Assembly (NCBI RefSeq): GCF_016904885.1
Contig: NZ_JADWYI010000001.1
Coordinates: 4,960,001-5,024,000, forward strand
Length of the DNA stretch: 64,000 nucleotides
Direction: 5' to 3'
Origin: Archangium primigenium
GTDB taxonomy: Bacteria > Myxococcota > Myxococcia > Myxococcales > Myxococcaceae
Position numbers and translations under genes: made by a program. This document shows, in pieces, positions 7,527-20,261 of the stretch. Each line of letters opens with the position of its first letter. Position 1 is the first letter of the stretch. Under the pieces are notes generated by a model, which worked only from the letters and a program-made list of their open reading frames with translations, ran no database searches and was not told the origin of the DNA.

Positions 7527-9602
7527 TCAGGCGGTGACGAGCGTGCCCACGCCCTTGTCGGTGAAGAGCTCGGCGATGAGGCTGTGGGGCACGCGCCCGT
7601 CGATGACGTGCACGCGCTCCACGCCGCCGCCAATGGCCTTGATGGCCATGCGCGCGCGCGTGCGCATGCTGCCCGTGAAGGCCCCCGACTCCAGGCGCTT
7701 CTGCAGCTGCGTGGCCGTCAGCTCGCTGAAGAGCTCCTCGCCCTCGAGGATGCCCGGCGCGTCGTGCAGGTAGACGAGCTTGTGGGCCTTGAGCGCCTTG
7801 GCCACCTCGGCGGCCACCGCGTCCGAGCCCAGGTCGTACGTGAGGCCGTCCTCGCCCAGGCCCACCGGGGAGATGACGGGCACGTAGCCCTGGCCGAGCA
7901 GCATCTCCAGGAACTCGCTGTTGATGCGCGTCACCTCGCCCACGTGCTCCTGCGAGTGCGCGTCGTCCCCGGTCATGCGCCGCGCGCGGATCATCGCCCC
8001 GTCCTTGCCGGACAGGCCCACGGCCCGGTCGCCCATGTTGTTGAGCAGGGTGACGAGCTCGGAGTTCACCGAGCCGGAGAGCACCATCTCCACCACCTTG
8101 AGGCCCGTGGCGTCGGTGATGAGCGCGCCCTCCTGGCGCAGGCCCAGCTTGTCCAGCGTGCGGGTGAGCTCCGGGCCGCCGCCGTGCACGATGATGGGCT
8201 GGAGCCCCGCGGCGCGCAGCAGCTCGATGTCGCGGCAGAAGGCGTGCTTGAGCGACTCCTTCACCATGGCGGCGCCGCCGTAGCGGATGACGCAGCGCTT
8301 GCCCCGGAAGCGGGAGATGTAGGAGAGCGACTCGACGAGCAGGGTCGTCTTGAACGCGGGGCTGTAGTTGGCCAGCCGGTTGTCCGTGCCCACGCCGCCG
8401 TCCGGCTTGGACACGATGAGCGAGGTGTAGTCCGCGTTGATCTTCACGTAGTCGTACGAGAGATCGCACCCCCAGGCCACGGCCGAGGCCTCGCCCGCGG
8501 TGAGGTGCACCTCGATGCGCACCTCGGGCTCGCGCATGCGCGCCTTGAGGTGATCCGTCTCGTAGGGCTTGGGCTCACCCTCGTAGACGCGGATGCCCTG
8601 GATGATGACCCGGGCCGGGTAGGGGTCCACCGCGTAGCCCTGGGTGCCGGCGCGCGCGCCCACCGTGGCCAGCACCCGGCCCCAGTTGGGATCCGCGCCG
8701 AACACCGCCGCCTTGACGAGCGTGGAGCCCGCCACCGCGCGCGCCAGGTCCTGCGCGATGGCTTGACTGGGCGCTCCGGTGACCTCCACCTCCAGGAGCT
8801 TGGTGGCGCCCTCGCCGTCGGCGGCGATCTCCCGCGCCATGTCCTGGCACATCTCCGCGAGCGTGGCGGTGAAGGCCTCGAGCGCGGGGCCCGGCTCGGA
8901 GAGGACGGGGTTGCCCGCCCGGCCGTTGGCCAGGGCGTACACGGTGTCGTTGGGGCTCATGTCCCCGTCCACCGTGAGGCTGTTGAAGGAGGCGGACACC
9001 GCCTCGCGCAGCGCCCGGGCGAGCGCTGGGGGCGAGATGGCGCAGTCGGTGGTGATGAGGGCGATGACCGTGGCGAGCGACGGGTGCATCATCCCCGAGC
9101 CCTTGAAGATGGCGGAGACGGTCACCTCGCGGCCCTCCACGGACAGCGAGCGCCACACCTGCTTGGGTCGCGTGTCCGTGGTCATGATGGCCTCGGCGGC
9201 GGCGTCGCCCTCCGGGCGCAGGGCGTCCTTGAGCGGCGCGAGCACCGCGCGCAGCATGGGCACCGGCAACGGGTGGCCGATGACGCCCGTGGAGGCGCAG
9301 AGCACGGCGGCGCCCGGCACGCCGAGCACCCGGCCCAGCTCCTCGCGCAGCGTGCGCACGGCCGCGAGGCCCGCGGCGCCGGTGAGCGCGTTGGCGTTGC
9401 CCGAGTTGACCAGCACCGCGCGGATGCCGTCCGCGGGCAGGCGGCCCTCGGCGTCCTGCACCGGGGCGGCCCGGGCCTTGTTGGCGGTGAAGCAGCCGGC
9501 GGCGGCGCAGGGCGTGTCGCTGTAGACGAGCGCCACGTCCTTGCGCTTGGGCTTGAGGCCGGCGTGCAGTCCGGAGAAGGAGAAGCCGAGCGGCACCCTC
9601 AC
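7527..9602 (-). CDS. argJB: Fused ArgJ-ArgB: ornithine acetyltransferase / acetylglutamate kinase
   Basis: One uninterrupted 691-codon gene that reads as two enzymes. Residues 1 to about 393 are ArgJ, which moves the acetyl group of N-acetylornithine to glutamate. It has the KGSGMMHPSLATV self-cleavage segment (cut expected between Ala177 and Thr178), the TTDCA motif and the family's usual end, YDYVKINADYT. Residues 415-691 are ArgB, N-acetylglutamate kinase, with VIRYGGAAM and VHGGGPELTR. About 20 residues link them, where ArgJ would normally stop. GTG codons in the linker could allow a second initiation, so a separate ArgB product is not excluded. The GTG start at 9602 overlaps the argC stop by four bases. 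ArgJ normally cleaves itself into alpha and beta chains, so the beta chain should carry the kinase. Confidence 0.93.
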   Translation of the reverse strand: MRVPLGFSFSGLHAGLKPKRKDVALVYSDTPCAAAGCFTANKARAAPVQDAEGRLPADGIRAVLVNSGNANALTGAAGLAAVRTLREELGRVLGVPGAAVLCASTGVIGHPLPVPMLRAVLAPLKDALRPEGDAAAEAIMTTDTRPKQVWRSLSVEGREVTVSAIFKGSGMMHPSLATVIALITTDCAISPPALARALREAVSASFNSLTVDGDMSPNDTVYALANGRAGNPVLSEPGPALEAFTATLAEMCQDMAREIAADGEGATKLLEVEVTGAPSQAIAQDLARAVAGSTLVKAAVFGADPNWGRVLATVGARAGTQGYAVDPYPARVIIQGIRVYEGEPKPYETDHLKARMREPEVRIEVHLTAGEASAVAWGCDLSYDYVKINADYTSLIVSKPDGGVGTDNRLANYSPAFKTTLLVESLSYISRFRGKRCVIRYGGAAMVKESLKHAFCRDIELLRAAGLQPIIVHGGGPELTRTLDKLGLRQEGALITDATGLKVVEMVLSGSVNSELVTLLNNMGDRAVGLSGKDGAMIRARRMTGDDAHSQEHVGEVTRINSEFLEMLLGQGYVPVISPVGLGEDGLTYDLGSDAVAAEVAKALKAHKLVYLHDAPGILEGEELFSELTATQLQKRLESGAFTGSMRTRARMAIKAIGGGVERVHVIDGRVPHSLIAELFTDKGVGTLVTA

Positions 9603-10663
9603 GGCGAGAAGCTCCGCAGCGAGGCCAGGGCCGTCGTCTCCGCCCAGCCCTTCATCAGGTTGAGGTTCTGCACCGCCTGGCCCGCGGCGCCCTTGACCAG
9701 GTTGTCGATGGCGGCCGTCACCACCACCCGGCCGGGATCATGCCCGCCCGCGTCCACCGCGAGCGCCACGGCGCAGCGGTTGGTGCCCACCACGCCCTTG
9801 AGGCTCACCGCGTCCGGCGAGGTCTCCACGGAGAGGAAGGGACTTGTGGCATAGGCCTCGCGCAGGGCGGCCTGGGCCTGGGCGGCGGTGGCGCCGGGGG
9901 CCAGGCGCGCGTAGGCGGTGACGAGGATGCCGCGCTTGAGCGGCAACAGGTGCGCGGTGAAGGTGAGCGGCACCGGGTGGCCCGCCACGCCCGCGAGCGT
10001 CTGGGCGATCTCCGGGGTGTGCTGGTGGCGCAGCACCCGGTAGGCGCGGAAGTCCTCGTCCACCTCGCTGAAGCTCAGGTCCTCCGAGCCCTTGCGGCCC
10101 GCGCCCGTGGTGCCCGAGGCGGCGTCGAAGATGACCGAGCCCTTCTCCAGCACCCCCGCGCGCAAGAGCGGCGCCACGGCCAGCGCGCACGCGGTGGCGT
10201 AGCAGCCCGGGTTGGCCACCAGCCGCGCCTGGGCGATGCGCTCGCGCGAGGACAGCTCCGGCAGGCCGTAGACGGCCTCCTCCAGGAGCGCGGGCGCCGA
10301 GTGGGCGAAGTTGTAGAAGGCGGGGTAGGCGGCCGTGTCGCGCAGCCGGAAGGCCCCCGACAGGTCGATGACGCGCACGCCCGCGGCGAGCAGCCCTGGC
10401 GCCAGCTCCAGCGACGTCTCGGCGGGCGTGGCCAGCAGCACCACCTCGCACTCGCGCGCCAGCTCCAGGCTCTTGTCCTGGGGCGCGTAGGCCAGGCTCC
10501 CCACCGGACCCTGGATGCCCAGGCGCCGGCCCACCGTCTCGCCCTTCCACCGGTCACTCGTCACCAGGCGCAGTTCCACGCGCTCGTGGGCCGCCAGGAG
10601 ATGGGTCGCCTCGACGCCGGAGTAGCCGGACGCGCCAATGATGCCGATCGCCGCCTTATGCAT
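9599..10663 (-). CDS. argC: N-acetyl-gamma-glutamyl-phosphate reductase
   Basis: NADPH-dependent reduction of N-acetylglutamyl phosphate to the semialdehyde, the third step of arginine synthesis. The 354-residue protein begins with the Rossmann motif GIIGASGYSGVE and carries the catalytic cysteine in VANPGCYATA, plus HQHTPEI and FTAHLLPLKRGI. It is the first gene of the arginine cluster and overlaps the argJB start by four bases. The ATG at 10663 has no recognisable Shine-Dalgarno and the spacer to the divergent prenyltransferase gene is short, so the message may be leaderless or nearly so. Confidence 0.96.
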   Translation of the reverse strand: MHKAAIGIIGASGYSGVEATHLLAAHERVELRLVTSDRWKGETVGRRLGIQGPVGSLAYAPQDKSLELARECEVVLLATPAETSLELAPGLLAAGVRVIDLSGAFRLRDTAAYPAFYNFAHSAPALLEEAVYGLPELSSRERIAQARLVANPGCYATACALAVAPLLRAGVLEKGSVIFDAASGTTGAGRKGSEDLSFSEVDEDFRAYRVLRHQHTPEIAQTLAGVAGHPVPLTFTAHLLPLKRGILVTAYARLAPGATAAQAQAALREAYATSPFLSVETSPDAVSLKGVVGTNRCAVALAVDAGGHDPGRVVVTAAIDNLVKGAAGQAVQNLNLMKGWAETTALASLRSFSP

Positions 10664-10668
10664 AGGCG

Positions 10669-10682
10669 TGCATGACTATTCG
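10669..10682. promoter_or_regulatory. Candidate ARG box upstream of argC
   Basis: TGCATGACTATTCG matches the ArgR half-site pattern TGAAT-N4-ATTCA at eight of ten positions and sits six bases upstream of the argC ATG. ATGCAT-type half-sites recur on both sides, at about 10658-10663 and 10688-10693. ArgR is encoded in the same operon, so repression here is plausible, but the match is weak enough to be chance. Confidence 0.3.
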
Positions 10683-10850
10683 TCCCCATGCATAACCGCA
10701 AGCGACAAATGCGGTGGGTGTGGGCGGATCGGGAGGGCATCCTCGGACATTCTCCGAAGGCGTCCAGGCCCTCCGCGGGCCCGTGATGCATGGCGCACAC
10801 AATCCAATCGCAACGGTAAATTGCCGGTTCGCTGCTTGACTCGCGAAAGC

Positions 10851-11780
10851 ATGAGTTCAATAGTAAGCGGCATGTTCCTGTCTAGCCGACTTCGCGCGTA
10901 TTCCCGGCTTCTCAAGCTCAATCTCCCCGAATTGGGTCTGTATCCCTTGATGGGCTTTGGCTTGCTGGCCGCGGACATCCACGGGGCGAGGCCCCTGCAA
11001 CTGTGCCTGGCCTTCCTGCTGTTCAGCCTGTGCTGCTCCACGCTGTCGATCGTCCTGGACGACATCGAGGGCTTTCGCGATGGCGTGGACCAGATGCAGG
11101 TGCTGACCGCGAAGCGGAACATCTCCAAGCCCCTGCTCACCGGCGAGCTGACCCTGCCGGAGGCGTGGATGGCCGCGGGCGCCCTCGTCTTGCTGGCCGC
11201 GCTCGTCGCCACGGGGCTCGTGTGGCTCACGCCCGCCCCCACGGCGATCACGTTGGGGCTGTTGATGGTGACGATGGCCGGGGTGATTCAATACTCGTGG
11301 GGCACCAAGCTGTCCTACCGGGGACTGGGTGAGCCAGTGGTCATCTTCGGCGCCGCGATGACCGTGCTGCTGCCGGTGTGGCTGCTGCGGGGCCATCTGG
11401 ACTCGGCCACGCTGTGGGTGGCCCTCATGAGCGGCATTCCCTACGCCGCGCAGATCGCCATCTCCAACGCGGTGGACTACGAGGGAGACAAGCGCAGCGG
11501 GCGACGCACCCTCACGGTGATGGTGGGGCCGGAGCAGGCGCCGTGGATCGCGCTCGTCTTCATCTCGCTGTTCTGGGCGCTCTTCGTGGCGGGACTCGTC
11601 ACGCGGACGTTGCCGCTGGCGGCCCTCGCGTGGGTGGTGCTGCTGCCCAACCACGCGCGCATCCTGCACGGAGCGTTCGCGGGACGGTACGCGGAGTCCC
11701 GGCTGCTGTCCTTCCAGACGATCCGGCTCCAGATCGGCGTGTCGTGCCTGTCGTTGGCGGCCGGAGCGATGCTCGGTTAG
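10851..11780 (+). CDS. UbiA-family prenyltransferase, membrane protein
   Basis: A 309-residue integral membrane protein with about eight or nine transmembrane helices. It has the two Asp-rich motifs of the UbiA superfamily: LDDIEGFRDGVDQ (near residue 66) and DYEGDKRSGRRT (near residue 210), which bind the Mg-diphosphate of the prenyl donor. Members transfer prenyl chains to aromatic or quinone acceptors. The acceptor cannot be told from sequence, and no quinone, heme or chlorophyll genes adjoin it. The ATG at 10851 has only a weak GAAAG upstream; an alternative ATG lies at 10872. It is divergent from argC, and its stop overlaps the convergent P450 stop. Confidence 0.85.
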   Translation: MSSIVSGMFLSSRLRAYSRLLKLNLPELGLYPLMGFGLLAADIHGARPLQLCLAFLLFSLCCSTLSIVLDDIEGFRDGVDQMQVLTAKRNISKPLLTGELTLPEAWMAAGALVLLAALVATGLVWLTPAPTAITLGLLMVTMAGVIQYSWGTKLSYRGLGEPVVIFGAAMTVLLPVWLLRGHLDSATLWVALMSGIPYAAQIAISNAVDYEGDKRSGRRTLTVMVGPEQAPWIALVFISLFWALFVAGLVTRTLPLAALAWVVLLPNHARILHGAFAGRYAESRLLSFQTIRLQIGVSCLSLAAGAMLG

Positions 11781-13132
11781 GCGCTGGGGCCGCGCGCGCG
11801 CAGCCGCACCCGTACGCCGCTCTTGGGCCGCAGGGAGATGGAGGCCAGCAGCGCCACCGTCTCCTCGCCCGGCACGGACTCGAAGCGGAAGCGCTGGGCG
11901 AGCGTGGCCAGCACCAGGCGCGTCTCCATCATCGCGAAGCTCACGCCGATGCACAGCCGCGGGCCCCCGCCAAAGGGAAACCAGGCGAAGCGCGGCAGGC
12001 GCTGCTCCAGGCCGTCGCGCCAGCGCTGGGGCCGGAAGGCGAGCGGCTCCTCGTACAGGCGCGCATCGCGGTGCACCGTCCACGGGTTGGCGCTCACCAC
12101 CGCGCCCCGGGGAATGTGCCAGCCGCCAATCTCGTCGTCCTCGAGCGCCTCGCGGCCCAGGGTCCACGCGGGCGGGTAGAGCCGCAGCGCTTCCTTCACC
12201 ACGGCCTCGGTGAAGGGCAGGGCGGCCAGGTCCTCCATCCCGGGCGGCCGCCCGGCGAGCACCGTGTCCAACTCCTGGTGCAGCGCGGCCTCGGCCTCGG
12301 GGTGGTGCGCCAGCAGATGCAGACAGAAGGTGAGCGCCAGGGACGTGGTCTCGTGCCCCGCGATGAGCAGGGTCATCACCTCGTCGCGCACCTCCGGGTC
12401 GCTCAGGCGCTGGCCGTCCTCGTCCCGGGCCTCGAGCAGCAGCGACAGGAGATCCTCCGCGCCGCCGCCCGCCGCGCGCCGCTGCTGGATGACGCTGAAG
12501 ACGAACGTGTCCAGGCGCTGGACCGCCGCCCGGAAGCGGAGGTTCTCCGGCGTGGGCAGCCACTCGGGGAAGAGGAACGCCTGCATCTGGGAGAAGTGAT
12601 CCATGATCCGCGCCAGGGACGGGCCCGCGGACTCCTCGGCGCCGTGCAGCTCCAGGCCGAACAGGGTCTTCACGGCGATGCCGAGCGTCAGCCGCATCAT
12701 GTCCGCGTTGACGTCGCGAATCTCGCCGTCCCGCCACGCCTCGAGCTGTTGGCGGGCGAACCCGGCCATCACCTGGCCGTAGCCCGCGATGCGCTGGCGG
12801 TGGAAGGCGGGCTGCATCAGCCGCCGCTGCCGCAGCCACGCCTCGCCCTCGCTGGTGGCCAGGCCCTTGCCGAGCAGCCGTCCCCCGAGCAGCTCGCGCT
12901 GGAAGGGCTCCTTGATGTAGTTGCGGTTGCGGGTGACGAGCACGTGCTCGATGTGCTCGGGCCGCTGGAGGAAGAAGTTGGGCGTGCCCAGCAGCTCGAA
13001 GCCCACCACGTCCCCGTGGTCGCGCACACACGCATCGAGGAAGCCCAGGGGATCCCGCGTGTAGTCGACGAGGGAGCCGAGCACGGGCAGGGCTCGGGGA
13101 CCGGGGGGGCGGAGGGCTCGCGGTGCGCGCAT
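11777..13132 (-). CDS. Cytochrome P450
   Basis: A soluble bacterial haem monooxygenase of 451 residues. Visible motifs in order are the I-helix AGHETTSLAL oxygen-activation site, the K-helix ExxR in EALRLYPP, and the haem loop FGGGPRLCIG with the thiolate ligand Cys394. The N-terminal PGPRALPVLGS proline-rich hinge and the absence of a membrane anchor are typical of CYP102/CYP110-like bacterial forms. The substrate is unknown; the fatty-acid and isoprenoid oxidising families share this overall look. No ferredoxin partner lies nearby. The ATG at 13132 lies 17 bases after the stop of the lipoprotein gene at 13150, so it may be the last gene of that transcript. Confidence 0.95.
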   Translation of the reverse strand: MRAPRALRPPGPRALPVLGSLVDYTRDPLGFLDACVRDHGDVVGFELLGTPNFFLQRPEHIEHVLVTRNRNYIKEPFQRELLGGRLLGKGLATSEGEAWLRQRRLMQPAFHRQRIAGYGQVMAGFARQQLEAWRDGEIRDVNADMMRLTLGIAVKTLFGLELHGAEESAGPSLARIMDHFSQMQAFLFPEWLPTPENLRFRAAVQRLDTFVFSVIQQRRAAGGGAEDLLSLLLEARDEDGQRLSDPEVRDEVMTLLIAGHETTSLALTFCLHLLAHHPEAEAALHQELDTVLAGRPPGMEDLAALPFTEAVVKEALRLYPPAWTLGREALEDDEIGGWHIPRGAVVSANPWTVHRDARLYEEPLAFRPQRWRDGLEQRLPRFAWFPFGGGPRLCIGVSFAMMETRLVLATLAQRFRFESVPGEETVALLASISLRPKSGVRVRLRARGPSA

Positions 13133-13149
13133 GCCCCGTTGGATATCAT

Positions 13150-14802
13150 TCAGCGCGTGGGCAGGGTCGTGGCGTAGCTGCCGTCCGTCTTGGTCAGCGT
13201 GTCCGCCAGCTCCAGGTAGGTGCGCTTGCCCTCGACGTCCACCACGCGGAAGAAGCGCACGGAGGCGTTGGGCGCGGGCGCACCGGAGCCGCGCGAGCCG
13301 GCCAGGACGACCTGCCCGGTGACACGGCGGCCCTTGGAGAGGGTGAAGCTGGGCAGCTCCACGGGCTGCTCGGGGGGCGTGCCCGGCCCGGGCGGGCGGA
13401 TGGTGACGATGCGGCTGACGCTGGGCAGATCCTCGGTGCGCGCGAAGTCCAGGCGGTAGCGGCCCGGATCCAACGACAGCTCGAAGTGGCCGTTCTCGTC
13501 CGTGCCCCGCTCGACGTCGAAGTCGACGATGGGGCGCAGGCTGCCCTCCACTTCCTCGAGCGTCCACACCCGCATGCGCACGCCCGCGGCGGGCTGGGAG
13601 CCGCTCGGCCGCAGCAGGCTGCCCATCACCTTCACCCGCGAGCCGCACACGATGTCCGCGAGCGCCGGGGTGCTGGCGCGCGGCACCGTGACGGACTTCA
13701 CCGTGACGCCGGCGGCCGAGCCCGGCGGGGGCGTCACCGTCAGCGTGTAGCCCGTGGCGGCGTCGCTCGGCAGCGTGGTGAGGGTGAAGGTGCCATCCGT
13801 CTGGGTCTGCACGCGCGCGCTGCGGTACTGCCCGCCCCCGCCCACGGTGCCCGACAGGTACACCGAGGCCTTGGCCACCGGCTTGCGATCCGGACCGAGC
13901 ACCCGGCCCTGGAGCTTCACCGGCTCGCCGTAGTCCCCCATGAGCAGGGTCGTCACGGGCGCGAGTGGATCGATGGAGAAGAGCTTGAGGGGCACCGCCA
14001 CGTCCGCCGAGGTGGGCACCACCTGCAGGTGGAGGGCCTGGTGGGCGAGCGCCGAGACGGGCACGGAGAGGATGAACTGGCCCGTATCGCGCTGGACGGG
14101 GATGCGCTGGGTGAGCGGCGCGAGGTTCGCGTCCAGGGCCTGGATCTCCAGCGCCACGTCCATGGGCGTGTCCTCCTGGCGCAGCACCCGCCCCGTCACC
14201 AGCCGCAGGTCCCGGGTGTCCGGCAGCAGGAAGTCCAGGCTCTGGGTCTGGCCCGGGGAGATCTCCCGCATGCCGGAGACGGGCGGCAGGCTCTTGTTGG
14301 CGGCCAGGACCGTCACCGTGTAGCGGCCCGAGCCCACCGGCAGCGTGTAGACGCCGTTCTGGGGCACCAATTCGCTGCGCTGGTGGCGCTGGCGCCCGGG
14401 GATGAGCAGGCTCTCGCCGGTGATGACCATCTCCACGGGCGCCGAGTAGCCCACCGTGGACAGCTGGGTCTGCATGCGCACCTGGCCCTTGAGGGCCGAG
14501 GCGTCCCGCAGCTCCAGGGTCTGTTGATCCCTCAGCTCCTGCAGGGCCAGGTCCTGGGCGTACTCACCGCCCTTGGGGTCGGCGATCACCTCCACGACGA
14601 TGTTCTTGCCGGGATCTCCACACCCGTCGGCGAAGCACACCGCGCCGCCCTCGCACTCCGCGTCGCTGCGGCACCCGATGAAGTAGTCGGAGGGATCGGC
14701 CATGCCGCAGCCCAGGCCGAGGACCGCCAGTCCGGCCAGGCTCCAGGCCCGGGTCCACTCCTTGAGTCCACTCGCCGTGAGTCCACTCCATGGGGCGTTC
14801 AT
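13150..14802 (-). CDS. Exported carboxypeptidase-regulatory-like (beta-sandwich) protein
   Basis: A 550-residue exported protein whose signal peptide ends in a weak lipobox (VLGLGC). After a Cys-rich segment (CRSDAECEGGAVCFADGCG) come several repeated beta-sandwich modules of the carboxypeptidase regulatory / transthyretin-like type, recognisable from turns such as 'LQGRVLGPDRKPVAKASVYL' and 'TDGTFTLTTLP'. These fit a surface or periplasmic structural or ligand-binding role. No catalytic motif is visible. The ATG at 14802 overlaps the upstream lipoprotein stop as ATGA and has AGGA six bases before it, so the pair is translationally coupled. An earlier in-frame ATG at 14808 is less well placed. 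Confidence 0.75.
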   Translation of the reverse strand: MNAPWSGLTASGLKEWTRAWSLAGLAVLGLGCGMADPSDYFIGCRSDAECEGGAVCFADGCGDPGKNIVVEVIADPKGGEYAQDLALQELRDQQTLELRDASALKGQVRMQTQLSTVGYSAPVEMVITGESLLIPGRQRHQRSELVPQNGVYTLPVGSGRYTVTVLAANKSLPPVSGMREISPGQTQSLDFLLPDTRDLRLVTGRVLRQEDTPMDVALEIQALDANLAPLTQRIPVQRDTGQFILSVPVSALAHQALHLQVVPTSADVAVPLKLFSIDPLAPVTTLLMGDYGEPVKLQGRVLGPDRKPVAKASVYLSGTVGGGGQYRSARVQTQTDGTFTLTTLPSDAATGYTLTVTPPPGSAAGVTVKSVTVPRASTPALADIVCGSRVKVMGSLLRPSGSQPAAGVRMRVWTLEEVEGSLRPIVDFDVERGTDENGHFELSLDPGRYRLDFARTEDLPSVSRIVTIRPPGPGTPPEQPVELPSFTLSKGRRVTGQVVLAGSRGSGAPAPNASVRFFRVVDVEGKRTYLELADTLTKTDGSYATTLPTR

Positions 14803-15407
14803 AGGCATCCTGTTCCCGCTTCGGTCCGCACGAACCACACGTAGGACGCCGTGTAGCCTGGATCACTGAAGTCCTGGCCGTCCGGCAGCTTGACGACGGT
14901 GGGTTGGGGGTCTCGCCCCACCAGCGCGCTGTCGGCCACGAGCACCTCGATGATGTGGTCGCCGGGCACGTTGAGCCGATCGAACGCCGCCGAGTTGAAG
15001 TTGGGCTGGAAGTAGGCCCGCTCGTCGCGCACCACGTTGCCGTCCGCCGAGGGCTCCAGCCGCACCGCGCGGTCCGCGCCCCGGGGCAGGCTGGGATCGT
15101 AGTCGATGAACCAGTTGGCCGTGAGCACGTCACCCACGTCCGGATCCTCGACGATGACGGAGAACTCCAGACCGCAGAAGTCGGAGCCGTAGCCCCGGAT
15201 GATGCGCTCGGACGGTTGCACCTGCTTCTCCACGATCCGCGGGGGCCGGTTGCGGGGGATGGGCACTTCACTCAGGAAGGCTTCATCCTGGGGGATGAGA
15301 CACCCGCTCAGGCCCCACGCGGCGATCCCGAGCCCCATCCACGGGCCGAGGGAAAGTCCTAGCAATTGGCTGGCCAGTCCACGCACCGCTCGTTTTGTCG
15401 TCGCCAT
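14799..15407 (-). CDS. Putative lipoprotein, function unknown
   Basis: A 202-residue protein with a long signal peptide ending in a standard lipobox (GLSGC), so probably lipid-anchored. The mature region is predicted to be beta-rich, with RIIRGYGSDFC, VEDPDVGDVLTANWFIDYDP and a GDHIIEVLVAD segment that suggest an Ig-like or cadherin-like fold ('DPDVGDVLTANW...' resembles PKD-type domains). I do not recognise a named family. The stop overlaps the start of the downstream beta-sandwich protein by four bases, so both are likely made together for the cell envelope. The ATG lacks a clear Shine-Dalgarno. Confidence 0.7.
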   Translation of the reverse strand: MATTKRAVRGLASQLLGLSLGPWMGLGIAAWGLSGCLIPQDEAFLSEVPIPRNRPPRIVEKQVQPSERIIRGYGSDFCGLEFSVIVEDPDVGDVLTANWFIDYDPSLPRGADRAVRLEPSADGNVVRDERAYFQPNFNSAAFDRLNVPGDHIIEVLVADSALVGRDPQPTVVKLPDGQDFSDPGYTASYVWFVRTEAGTGCL

Positions 15408-15472
15408 GGGGGGTTAGCAGGGTGCCACGGGCCCCGGGCATTGCAAACCGTGACACCCCTGTCGCGACGGGT

Positions 15473-17377
<1,905 letters not shown>

Positions 17378-17389
17378 GGGGACACGCTC

Positions 17390-18315
17390 CTAGAAGGCGA
17401 GGGAGAAGCCAGCGCCGGCGCCGCCAGCGGTGGGAAAGAGGTGCAGTCGGGCCCGCGGCGCCGCGGGTGGCTCCGGCAGGGTCTCGATGGAGGTCTCCAC
17501 GACCTCGTCCTGGTGGTGCACGAGCGCGTCCACCACGCCCGCGGCGTAGACGGCGTAGAAGCCGATGGCCGCGCCCAGTTGCAGCTGCTCCCAGTTGCGC
17601 GCCTGGAGCCGCCGCTCGGTGGGGATGTAGCGGAAGGACACCTCGCGCGGCTGGCCGCGGATGTCATCCACCGTCACCTTGCTCGTCTCCACGAGCGAGC
17701 CGTAGGCGAAGAAGGAGATGAGGCTGGTGACGACAAGCACGCCCTCGGAGGCGGCGAAGACGGTGCCCAGGCCGGTGCGGCCCTGCTGGAACTGGCCCGC
17801 CCCGAAGGGCACGAAGTTCACCAGCATGCCGCGCTTCTCCACCCGGCGCACCGTCACCTGGCGCGCCAGCAGCTCCACGCGGCGGCGCTGCTCCTCGGCC
17901 GTCACGCGCTCGCGCTCCAACCGCAGCCGCTTCTCCTGGCGCGCCAGGTCCAGCTCCGCCGCCATCTGCTCGCGCAAGGCGTCCATGAACTCCACCGCGG
18001 GCGGCGGCACCGAGAAGGGGTCCAGGATGAAGTCGGGATCCAACCGCAAGAGCGCGCGGAAGTGCCGGCCGGCGTCCTCGGTGCGGTGCAGGTGGAAGGC
18101 GCTCAGGCCGGCCAGCTTGTGCAGCTCCACCAATTCCGGCTCGCTCAGCCGGCCCTGATCGATGCGGCCCGTGGCGCGCTCCAGCACGTCGGCGTAGCGC
18201 CCGTACTCGTAGCCCGAGCGCAGGGCATTCATCTCGCCGTCCACCGCCTCCTCGGCGGACACCGACAGGGGCAGCAGCAGCCACCCCAGCAACACGGGCC
18301 AGCGCGGGCGTCGAC

Positions 18316-18319
<4 letters not shown>
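17390..18319 (-). CDS. Exported TPR-like protein of the kinase operon
   Basis: A 309-residue protein with a cleavable signal peptide (to about residue 22, LPLSVSA). Residues 25-105 resemble tetratricopeptide helices (YGRYADVL..., LSEPELVELHKLAGLSAFHL, RHFRALLRLDPDF). A charged helical stretch (about 115-155, many Arg and Glu) suggests a coiled coil. A hydrophobic Gly-rich region with one or two membrane-like segments (VNFVPFGAGQFQQG, VLVVTSLISFFAYG, LGAAIGFYAVYAAG) follows, like that of DUF5683-type proteins. The ATG at 18319 overlaps the kinase stop (ATGA), and the activator follows after 12 bases, so all three act in one pathway. The biochemical role is unknown. Confidence 0.75.
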
Positions 18320-20154
<1,835 letters not shown>

Positions 20155-20261
20155 GGAGGCCGGGTCGAAGGAAGGACGCGGGTGTCAGGGGGAAAGCCGA
20201 CGGCATGACAGCGCCGTCCGGGTCGGAAGTCTAGGAGTCGTTCACGCCAGGGTGCAACGCG

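Noticed and set aside
7080-9854. A 924-codon open frame on the plus strand opposite argR, argJB and part of argC.
   Set aside because: Its His/Arg/Ala/Gly-rich translation has no domain and mirrors high-G+C codon bias of the real minus-strand genes.
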